This document shows positions 54,866 to 64,000 of a stretch of DNA of 64,000 nt, piece by piece; positions within the stretch are counted from its first letter, which is position 1, and every line of letters starts with the position of its first letter. The DNA lies in contig BQMF02000033.1 of NCBI GenBank assembly GCA_027922465.2, positions 744,001 through 808,000 of the forward strand. Direction: 5' to 3'. The notes below the pieces were generated by a model. It searched no databases and was not told where the DNA came from. It saw only the letters and a program-made list of their open reading frames with translations. This stretch comes from Turritopsis dohrnii. Lineage: Eukaryota > Cnidaria > Hydrozoa > Anthoathecata > Oceaniidae. The position numbers and the translations under genes are program-made.

Positions 54866-54978
54866 CAGATTTGTTGAAAAATCACTGCAAAGGAGTGCAA
54901 TTCTACAGAAATATAAACACAATTTCAATGAAGGTGCTCTTCATCGTATTGGTTTTTTTGACGATTTTGCCCACTGGG
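54866..54978. mobile_element. MITE of the CCCAGTGGGCAAA family, copy 7
   Basis: The left terminus is eroded (TCAGATTTGTTGAAAAATC). The right end TTTTGCCCACTGGG and the interior AGTGCAATTCTACAGAAATA, TTTCAATGAAGGTGCTCTTC are standard. Confidence 0.7.
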
Positions 54979-55410
54979 TTGCATTATGGTAGTTGATGTA
55001 ATGCCAGAGATGTGCGCAACATTATTCTAACTTCTCTATGTTGTTGATAAAAAAGTAAATCATTTGAATGTGCCCTCAATTTTCTTCGTTGAATTGCAGA
55101 TTTCTGTTCAAATCATTTCCCCCTTTACCAAACAGCAATCATACAGTTTTATCTTGGTGAAGTATTAATGTCACACTTTCGAATTGTATTTTCAACTACA
55201 TCCTCATGTTTCACCTTGTAATTTATGATTTTTATTTATCACTTGCTAGTGGGTCATATTCTTAGAATCCCTAAAGGAATACATAAGGAACAAGACGAAT
55301 CAGGACAAGGCAAAACAACAAAACACGATACTGATCTTCACTGGTATTTACTTATTTTTTTGGAAGAGTTAATCTTCGTGTTGCGTTTTATTTTTTAGAA
55401 TAATGAAATA
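54979..55410. other. Upstream region of COA8
   Basis: No coding exon was recognised. It presumably contains the COA8 promoter and 5' UTR; an AG acceptor just before 55399 may end an intron in the UTR. Confidence 0.4.
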
Positions 55411-57767
55411 ATGCTGACACTGAAAACTGTTTCTCGATGTCCATATTGTTCCAACTATGTGCAAGCTGTACGGAGAGCATCCTCTGTGTTCAGTGTAAAA
55501 CAGGTATAAGGTATTCTTAAAGGATTGCATTTTCAAGACAATTCGCTTATGTTGTCAGAATTGTTTTGGGAAAGTGAAAGGGACAATAGAATTCTTAGCA
55601 CAGTTGAATAGCTGATATGCACGTTTACTTAGTTTAATGACAAAGAATTTGAAACTTCTCTAGGTACAAGTATCAACTCTTTTCAAACCATCACATAAGA
55701 ATACTATTTTAAGGTTGGGAGTTTCACCAAAAATCCTGAAGACAAGCGTACATCATCTGAAGTTGATTTAGTCAGCCCTCCTGACCCTATATCCAATATT
55801 CGTCAAATTGTCTACACTTATGCTGAACCGACTGCCTTTGAGAAGGAACTTCACAGCAAGCAACTGGACACATGCAAATGGAATGATAAGTTCTGGAAAG
55901 CTCACAACAACAACTTTTTTCAGGTAGGACTTTTTGGGGGAGTGTGGCCATTCTTGCTCTCAATTTAATAAAAAAACTTTGAAGGAACTATCCAACTTGA
56001 ATCTCACCTCGGTAACCCAGTCAAGATTAATAAGGTTTACACCGTAAAGGTTTCGGGCAAGTATTGAATATTGATTGATCTGACAAACCCAATCGGCAGC
56101 TTTGAAACTCCTGATTCCATTCTTGCTATTCCTGTTTCTTACTACGATTAGCGAAGACTGGAATTGTATTTTTATCCGATCTCAAGGAGTGCATTAATCG
56201 GAAGTTTTCATTCTAGGCAAGTTTTCTCTTCTTCCAGGAAAAGAAAAGATTCATAGAAAACACCGATGTGATTTCCGGATCAGGTAAAAGTCACGTTCAC
56301 TACATAAAGATACCTCCTTTATCTTCTACTGAGGTTTTTTACTTGAATTGTCGGACGTATATTCACGGTCAGTCGAGTCCCGCTATCTCAAACTCTCGCG
56401 ACTTCGAGATAACGAGATTTATAGCAGGCTGTAAATGCTGCTGGGATCAAGATTTTTGTTCGAGATAACGAGAGTCAACCGCACTATATTTTCAAGACCA
56501 CTTAAAGTACAAGTAAAGTCTGTATGATTAGAATAAGCGAAAACAACAAACATTTTTTACTCATCTCAGTAGTATAGCTTAGTAGTTTCTTATGTACTTC
56601 ATCGTTGGTCGTGTCCATAATTCAGTTATCTCCTGAATATTTGCTGCAACTACCACAATGCAATGCGATAATTACTTGCTTTGGGATTACTTCAAGCACT
56701 GTTCTAAGTCATTGCGAGAATATCAGTTTTGTTTGTGAAATTCTCTTGATTTTTATGATGGGATCATTTTTTATTATTTTGTCGCATAGAATTATGGAGG
56801 TTGTAGTTTATATTCGCGAGATAACAGTAATGATAATTAATTTTGTCGCATAGAATTATGGAGGTTGTGGTTTATATTCGCGAGATAACAGTACTGATAA
56901 TAAACTGTTTCTTAAAAAGTATTACCGTGAATGCAAACTTTTCATTTCGAAGTCATTTGCAATTATACTATATTGAGATATGAAATAAAAAAGTTTAAGT
57001 ATTAACAAATGAATTGTTTTCATCCTGGAGTAATAGAGTAGAGCTTGTTACTTCAATTCGACTCTTGTCAAAATCTTCGAATCAATTCTTCGCCATTTGT
57101 ATCTATTAGCATTACTCGTAATGACGTGATATTTCAACTGATATTTCGTTCGATCGACTATTATGATGAATGCTTTGTTTTTTGCCCCAGACCTGTTTGA
57201 TTTTTTTTTTTTTTTCTATATATCTTTTCAGGCAAGGAAGTGTCAGACAAGCTATCGATTTTCTACAAGGAATTTCTGGAGAAAAATAAAGATGTTTATT
57301 TACAGTATAACAAGTAAAACAGTTTTCCGTCAATTAATTTGTCACGTGATATTTCAGCGACGGCCGTTTTTTATGTTTTTTAATATATATCTTTATGCTG
57401 TGATAAAATTGTAGTAATAACGATTTTTTTGTCTTAAGCTGTTTCCACCAAACGGAATATTTCACTACATCCTGAATGGACCGTGTTTTGGACTAGCGCG
57501 CACAACTCATTTTTTTCTATATGTTTTTGTTTACTGAATGTGTGACTTGATTACTTCGGAATTTTAACCTTTTTACCGAAACTCCCATCACAAGAACTTC
57601 AGAGTTATTTTGACCGCCTGTAACTCTTAACTGTTTTCCCCCGGTGGAAAGCCTCCTTAACTCTTAACTTTTTTTCTTCTAGGGAATGGTATGAGAGAAA
57701 TTTCAAGCTACTCCTAATCAACCTTCGAGCTTCTATCTGGAAGATGTTTCACAAATCCAAGACTTAA
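55411..57767 (+). CDS. COA8: Cytochrome c oxidase assembly factor 8 (COA8/APOPT1), 5 exons, 171 aa
   Basis: Exons 55411-55503, 55714-55923, 56238-56283, 57232-57313 and 57683-57767 join in phase. The N-terminus (MLTLKTVSRCPYCSNYVQAV, then RRAS) is basic and amphipathic, fitting a mitochondrial targeting peptide. Conserved family blocks: PPDPISNIRQIVYTYAEP, CKWNDKFWKAHNNNFFQ, EKKRFIENTD, KLSIFYKEFLEKN and EWYERNFKLLLINLRASIWK. COA8 is a matrix protein needed for complex IV assembly and stability under oxidative stress in vertebrates. An upstream ATG at 55403 is followed at once by TAA, so 55411 is the start. Introns contain pogo-type repeat fragments and a 64-bp tandem duplication. Confidence 0.88.
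56369..56475. repeat. Pogo/Tigger-type repeat fragment in COA8 intron 3
   Basis: Words such as GTCAGTCGAGTCCCGCTATC, TCGAGATAACGAG and CGAGATAACGAGAGTCAACC resemble the termini of the TA-flanked MITE at 17557. Terminal inverse words are present, but no clean TA-flanked boundary is certain. Confidence 0.5.
56777..56907 (+). repeat. 64-bp tandem duplication in COA8 intron 3
   Basis: The unit TTTTGTCGCATAGAATTATG ... TATTCGCGAGATAACAGTA occurs twice with a 64-bp period and few differences. Confidence 0.75.
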
Positions 57768-59189
57768 GTTACAAAATAGTTTTTCTATAATTTTTAGATA
57801 TTATCGCCAGAATATGTATTTTATGAAAAGTGTGTTTGCGATCATTTCTTGTTCTTCATCTTTTTCTCCCTCTCCTATCTGTGTGTGCGACCATTCCTTT
57901 TCAATAGTGAAAATGCACATCCACCACTTGGTTTTCATCAACCAAATTCTGCGCTATTTCGAGTTGGTGATATAAATCGGGCTTCTAGTAAGCTCGCTTT
58001 ATATCGAGCCGTTTTTCTCCGCGTCATTTAACATTTTTAAAAATGACAGTTTTCAAAATATCCTAAATTTCCAACGTGTTCACAATCGAAAACCAAATCT
58101 ATCATTTGAAAGAACATGTCATCCTGAGTAATACTGATTACTTTCCAGCTTAGCAATGTTCGAGCCGAACTTTATCGCTCGTTTCGGAAGTTGGCTGCAG
58201 TATGGTAAATTTAAAAGCTGTGCTACCTCTCGCAACAGGATCTTTTCTCCTTCACCACGTGGAAGACGAGGATCACACTATAATTTAGTATTTAATGTTT
58301 AAAACACATATTATATCTTCCCGTATATCTACTACTCTTACATAAAAATTCTGAAAATCAAGAAAAAGCACTTTTGTATTTATCTTTATACATATGCACT
58401 TGCCCCTCGCTAACTCGACCTCTCGCTATCTCGACACCCATCTAACTCGACATAATTCCTTTGGTCCCGCCAAATTCGACGTTTTTGAATGGAAATTTCC
58501 CCCGCTATCTCGGCACATCTAACTCGACACGCTTATCACGACATAAAATATTTTGGTCCCTTTGACAAAAAACTCGACATTTTCAAAACTTTAATTGTTC
58601 TTACTTCCTTAATTATCGTCCTGAGCTCATGTTCTGTCACCGTCAATCAAAATCATATGAATATAGGAGATGGGGAAGGGATGCAGGTGGAATGTACACT
58701 TCACTTCGTTGACAAAGCAGGATATATAAATACTCTTACACAGCAGTATTATTAGGCAATCAACGAACTTTAATTTTTGGAAAGTTGTTATATATGATAA
58801 AAATATAATCCAAATTAAGAAATACATTAGTTTTTTCTTATCTAATTCTTTTAGGTACTGTCCGAACCTTAGAGAAGCAAAATCCCGCGCCTAGCTCGAC
58901 ATTTTTCCCAGGCAACTGCATTCTTTAAATCAAACATGGCTCTCTTTTCGAAATATCGAGAGAATTCATCTTGGATTTTAATTTCCAACAGATACAAGCA
59001 ATTTTATGCTCTTCTTTTTCTTTCAAAATTGCGGAGACCGATTTCCATCTTATAGACTTTGTTTAGTAATCTGACCATGTTACACGATGTGTAATCAGGC
59101 TAAACCACGAAAACACTCCGGCCCTATTTGAAACAGGATTTCTACTTTCTGACAATGGACTTACAAAAATCAATATGTCAAGCTTTACT
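57768..59189. repeat. Intergenic DNA with 'CTAACTCGACA' repeats (about 58400-58580)
   Basis: Between 58400 and 58580 the phrases CTAACTCGACC, CTATCTCGACACC, CTAACTCGACATAATTCC and TTTGGTCCC recur, and CTAGCTCGACA reappears near 58892. This pattern resembles decayed pogo/Tigger-type MITE copies. No gene was seen. Confidence 0.45.
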
Positions 59190-61230
59190 ACGTTTCAACT
59201 TTTTCTACAACCAGAACAAGGGGATTTAAAATTTGGAAAAAATGAGTAATATGCTCAGTGTTTTTATGCCATTGAAGTTTACTACTACGGTGACATGTCT
59301 TTTTACCCCATTCTGTGGCTTTTGTTTGTTCATACAGGTTTTTATTAGTAATTTTCTCTGGCTTTTTCACGTTGAGTGCGTACTTTCGAAGTATCTTTCG
59401 TTGGAATGCATTGATCGTATCTTCAGTTGACTTATTCAGAGTTCACGTTTCTGAGTTGTATAGGAAAATAGTACTGACGTACGTGCCAATGGCTTTCCGT
59501 TTCGTTGCCGTTGTGAGCTTCTTGTTGTCGAAAATGTATTTCAGTCTGTTGGCTGCGTTTATCGTCAGGATCTATCTTCTTTTGAGTTCATCATTAGTGT
59601 CGAGGATTGTTTCTAGGAGCTTGCAGGTTTTCCATTGGTTGTGTTATTAAGATTAATTCTGAATACTTCTGCTTTGCTGTTGATTTGAAGTCCACGCTTT
59701 CCTAGTCTCTTCGCTATTCCCTTTTTGTACTTATGCTGTCTGTTATAATCGCTGGTGATGTTGCTCGTGTCGTCTGCGTATATTCCTTGTCGATGTCGAT
59801 ATGTTGCATTTTGGTTGATGCTGTGTTTGGGCAGTTCATCAGGAATTTGATTGTCTAATATCTGTGTTTGACAGTAGTGGTGATCAAGTATGTTGGATCT
59901 AGGGAGTTTGCCAAGTACAAAAAGGTGAATTGGTTTGCGCTTGCACATTCTCCTTGCGGTGCTCCAGTGTCGGTGTCAAATAGTTCACTGTAGTTGTTGC
60001 CGCATCCGATCATAAGTCTTATTTCCAATATCGTCTTTTTACGATGTGTAGCTCATCTGGGTTGATGGTGTTTTGGAGATCATTTATGAGCTTGTCTTTG
60101 AATATTGTCAAATGCTTTGCCCAAGTCTAGTAGTGTCTCGTTTTTTGCCGTGATGGTTCTTTCAATCACAGCTTTAGTTGCGAACACATGTTCTGTTGTA
60201 AATTTTTTTTTTTTATGTATATGGCTTGTGTTTTCGGCGTTTTTTGATCGAGCCAATGAGCTATTATTTTTCTTAGGGTCGGCAATAGAATTGCGGGTCG
60301 TAGGTTTGCTTAGGGCCCTCTAGTTTTTCCTGGTTTTTGTAATGGTATTAGTATGCCTGTGTTGAACTCGTTCGGACAGTCTCCGATGACTTCTGGTGCG
60401 TATTTCATTAACCGGACAGGGATTTCATCACATCCTCGAGACTTGTTCATACCAAGTTTGCGTACTGCAGCTTCGATTTTTGTAAATTGATTTGTCACTG
60501 GAGTTGGTGTGAGTTCTGGCATGGGTACTACGTTTTTCTAGAAAATCTGTTTTTTCGTTTCCTCGCTCTGATCTGTTGTCAGTCCTCTTTAGATGTTATT
60601 AGAAGGGATTGTCTTGGTTTCATTTTGTTCAAGCTCTTGACTGCAGTATACTTGTGTTCGTTTTGGTTTTGGTTGTGTTCAAGGTTTTTTAGGATTGTTC
60701 TTATCTTCTTGTTCTCTTCGGACTTTTTGATGTTGTGTATCTCCGTCATGAATCCTGTTGTGTTGTCTTTTTTAGCCGAGTTTTAGCATCATCGTGTGGT
60801 GTTGCTTCGATCTGCTTCTGTATCTTTCTTTGTATATTGGACACTTGCCTCATATCTTGATTGTACGACTGTTTATTTCTTACTATATATCCTGTACTTG
60901 TTATTGTCAAATTCTTCAAGGTTTTGACGATACATAGAATGGACAGTCTGGGAATAGTTTATTCGTTTTTTCTTAGGCTTGTTGGTCATATATGGTTCTC
61001 TTATTGAAATGTTTGCTTCCATTAGTAATGGTTTATGGTTGGACATGGTAATTCTATTGGTTGTTGATTTCGAGTCCTTGATTCTTACATATCGATTATA
61101 GCATTCGATTGGGGATGCAAGTTTTTTTCCGTTTATATCTACATAATTTTTTTTCCTCGTCCGCCGCTCTTGAGAAGCCACAATGTAAATTTCCCGTATC
61201 ACAAGGTTCCGTCTAGATTATTTACTTTGA
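59190..61230 (-). mobile_element. Broken non-LTR retrotransposon (LINE) with reverse transcriptase remnants
   Basis: Read on the minus strand: an endonuclease-like end with TMSNHKPLLMEANIS (61202-60873), then AAVRKLGMNKSRGCDEIPVR and LIPLQKPGKTRGP, a stop, then NLRPAILLPTLRKIIAHWLD (60522-60225). The reverse-transcriptase core follows with TGAPQGECASA and a YADDTSNITSD catalytic box (59980-59620), then GKRGLQINSKAEV. Frameshifts and stops separate the pieces, so it is inactive. The clade was not determined. Confidence 0.8.
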
Positions 61231-62239
61231 CTCTTGGGGATGCAATGCAATGGCTCTCCCATGGATAGATTAGAAAACTGACGCCACGCTACGTGCTTTT
61301 ATACTAATCGTCAATGGTCACTAGTCTAACGAACCCTATATGACCATGATTAAGAAGATTTTCACCGTAAATTTAAAAGAAATCTAAAGTGAATGTGATG
61401 TACACGATTGCCAATTAGTATAATAAGATTAGTATCCTAGACAAACATTTTCACCACATCCAACTTCGAAAATAGGTGACGAAAAATTTTATCACAGAAT
61501 CACGAATGGAGAGTGTATTCATGTTGTAGAGCTCGAAATACTGATCAAAAAAGTGGATGAGATCGTTTCGCTTCGACCAACTGTTACTGAAACATCGTTC
61601 ATCAAAGATTTTGATGGCATCACGTACGCAGCCCTAACCGTAACCTCAGCGATTCACCATATCTTACTGAATGTATCACATCACCATGTGAGGGAGATTA
61701 CATGATTGCTGATCAGCATGTTCATCTTCAATCACAACCACCTCTAGACAGTCCAAATGGAGTTGGCCAGACTCTCTAAGACGTAGCTGCTACCGTTTGG
61801 TTAAGATTTGCGGAAGAGAGTTTAGTCATTTAAAGTAGAACAGATAACAAATTTACAAGCAACCAATCATAATCTTGGATACCTCCACTTTTTTTGTTTT
61901 CAACTGACTCTGATTAGGCCTATGACGAGGTGTTTACTACATACTTGTCAAATATTTTGCGGTGCCATCAGTTTCAAGATGTTTCAGTTGTTGACGAAAC
62001 AAATAGAAAGTAGGAGGTAAAGAGGAGATTCTAGTGCCAATTAAAAACCGAAACCCTATTTAAATTAAGAGCCGACAACACAAAAAATGGATTTCAAGTG
62101 CTAACATTCATCAATAAGTCTCATTTTATTGTCTTGATTGGAAAACTAACGAAGCTATACTATATAGCGTATAGCGTAGCGTAACTTGCCAAGCGCAAAT
62201 TTGTTTTAAACTGTTCGTAAGTCTCAACAACTACCCTGC
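61231..62239. other. Intergenic DNA with one possible coding remnant (about 61484-61790, +)
   Basis: From 61484 about 70 codons are open and read GDEKFYHRITNGECIHVVEL, then IKKVDEIVSLRPTVTETSFI, KDFDGITYAALTV. Near 61680 a one-base shift continues as SPCEGDYMIADQHVHLQSQP. It looks like decayed coding sequence, but no family is recognised and no splice sites frame it. Confidence 0.35.
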
Positions 62240-62870
62240 AAAATACCTTATCGGTAAAAAAAAAGTCGGCGAAAATGTTAGTCGGCAAAAATAAAAAGTC
62301 GGCAAAAAAATTAGTCACTTGGACAAAATTTAGTCACTTTTTGTCGAATAAATTTTCGAGTTTAGTCACTTTTTGCCGACCAATTTCCAAGACAAAAAAT
62401 GACGAAGAAAGTTTGGATAATTTGAAAGTTTTTTGAGAAATAAGATACAACACCAAAAAGAAAGGTTAGGTAAGTTAGGTTAATTAGTCAATTTCAATAA
62501 CAGTTTTTTTCTTCATTTGTGTACATTCGTTATTTTATTCTTCTTGACCCTTCTTTTGTTCTTGTTCAGTTTGTGTTTGTCCTGGCTGCATTGTTCTTCT
62601 TCATTCAATTTGATTTCAATTACATTTTCATACTATCGCCACAAGCACCTGATAAGAATTGGCAACGCAGAGAAGAAAACTCGGCAAAAAGTTTAAGTAG
62701 TTTTTGGAAAAAAAAAAATCGGCAAAAAAGTTAAGTCGGCAAAGCTAAGGTCGGTAAAAAAGTTTGGTCGGTAAAAAAAAAGTCGGCAAAAATTTTAGTC
62801 GGTAAAAAATATTAGTCGCTCACCTAGCCAAAATTTAGTCACTTTTTGCGCCCAGGCGGCCCAGGTGGCG
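62240..62870. repeat. Cluster of AAAGTCGGCAAAA / AAATTTAGTCACTTTTT repeats
   Basis: At 62240-62400 and 62690-62850 the words AAAAGTCGGCAAAA, TTAGTCGGTAAAAA and AAATTTAGTCACTTTTTG recur in many variants. Some are inverted relative to others (AGTCACTTTTTGCCGACC). Related words occur near 22680. They flank a plain stretch (62400-62690), as if two ends of one inverted-repeat element had expanded. Confidence 0.6.
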
Positions 62871-64000
62871 TCGTTCGCCACCCATGTTCAGTATGCGTTG
62901 TGTCGCAGAATTTAACTCGTGTAAAACTTTCTTACAGGCATTAATTTTTTAATTCATTTCTTACATTTAGAAGATTTAAGGCAGAAACAAATAGCAATAT
63001 GGCTCAGAATATATATCTATATGCAGAAGAGCAAATCGAAAAAATATAAGTTTGGAAAACTCATTAATTTCTTAACGATCAATCATTTGCTACAAAAAAT
63101 TCATTACGAGAAAGACAAAAGGATTCCATTGATATAGAATTTATAAGAATAAATTAGATATTTCCTTTTTGAAGCACACAGTATTTCATATAACTATCAT
63201 CATGTAAGCTATAATTAATTGCTGTGAGATTAGCATAACCGTTCTCTATCATGTCATTGAGAATCTCAGTTGTGTTCCTCAAGCGCCTTTTTTTGCATTG
63301 AAAGACGAGTGTGCTCTCAACAACGAAGTTGAAGAAAGACTATGTAGAACAAGAAAAATAACTCAAAACGTAAGAGAAATAACTCAAAACGTTGAAAGAT
63401 AAGACGTACGCGGTCGAAACAGTTTCGCTAACATTTCTAAGTAAAAGATTTGACAAGGAAATTAAATTTCTAATGATATAAAGACTTGGGCAGTCGCATA
63501 TGGAGATGTATCAACAACTGCAAAATTTGACTAAAACGAGAAATTCCACAACAAAAAGAAACGATGTGCAGATGTGTCGTTAGTATAATGAATGTACCGT
63601 GTTGTTTTATATAACCACATGATGTAATATTTTAAATATTATAACGTAAATTTATTTGCAGAATGTTGCATTTACTGTCGTTTAAAAAATTCAATTGTCG
63701 AGGAAAAAAAATGTTTTGGAAAAGCTTTCTTTGGACAACTACAATGCGAAAAATGCATAATGAGTTGGAAGAAGGTTCTGCAAACGATTTGAATGTATGA
63801 CATGAACAAAGTTAACCCGAACGCTTTGTTAAGTAAAAAAGACAACCGTCAATGGACAGTTAAAAATCCAACTCTCTACAACGTTATGACGGGCGAGAAA
63901 CCCGAATTCCAAAAGATTCCTACGATTATCTCGAGAGTTAATTAAGAGAACGACATAAGGAAGAAAAATATACTAGGACGGAAAAAGGTCCGTTAAAAAC
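62871..64000. other. AT-rich end of window, no feature seen
   Basis: No coding exon, RNA gene or recognised repeat could be supported. Confidence 0.4.

Noticed and set aside
57163..57414. 83-codon plus-strand frame over COA8 exon 4
   Set aside because: It is a different frame from the COA8 coding exon and is driven by the T-rich polypyrimidine tract.

Overview
The window is AT-rich, intron-bearing metazoan DNA. The gene set (YJU2, AK6, COA8, a SPATA7-like gene, a CRTAC1-like FG-GAP gene, a membrane heme peroxidase) and the very high load of small DNA transposons suggest an aquatic invertebrate, most likely a cnidarian and perhaps a hydrozoan. The phylum is an inference. All gene models were built by hand from reading frames and splice sites.

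Layout. 0.8-8.2 kb (+): a 12-exon secreted FG-GAP/UnbV (CRTAC1-like) gene. 9.2-13.5 kb (+): a 10-exon type I membrane heme peroxidase. 14.1-17.4 kb (-): a 9-exon YJU2 splicing factor, convergent with the peroxidase. 17.9-18.4 kb (-): AK6. 19.1-20.4 kb: a TTAA-flanked inverted-repeat element carrying a small acidic reading frame. 23.4-27.1 kb (-): a protein-kinase-like gene with reading-frame breaks. 28.38-44.04 kb: a full-length 15.66-kb Polinton/Maverick (adintovirus-like) element. 45.7-47.2 kb and 49.8-50.1 kb: decayed genes, two of them THAP-domain. 52.0-53.6 kb (+): the 3' part of a SPATA7-like gene. 55.4-57.8 kb (+): COA8. 59.2-61.2 kb (-): a broken non-LTR retrotransposon. The rest is repeats and unassigned DNA.

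The Polinton is the main feature. It has terminal inverted repeats starting AG and ending CT, and a 5-bp target duplication. It encodes protein-primed family-B DNA polymerase, a retroviral-type DDE integrase, a packaging ATPase, a double-jelly-roll major capsid protein and a candidate single-jelly-roll minor capsid protein. Around these lie membrane or coiled-coil virion-candidate proteins, a SAP protein, a 27-residue ankyrin-like repeat protein, and an 82-residue protein with the PP1-binding and eIF2alpha-binding signatures of the PPP1R15 (GADD34/CReP) family. Every main reading frame is open and the outer 96 bp of the two repeats are identical, so it looks young. No adenovirus-type maturation protease was recognised.

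Two structural oddities stand out in the element. A 27-bp palindromic motif in the terminal repeats has its 9-bp centre in the same orientation at both ends, although the surrounding DNA is inverted. Related hairpins sit in gaps downstream of its genes, where they could act as terminators. The strongest candidate for something undescribed is the PPP1R15-like gene, which would give the element a way to counter eIF2alpha-based translation shut-off.
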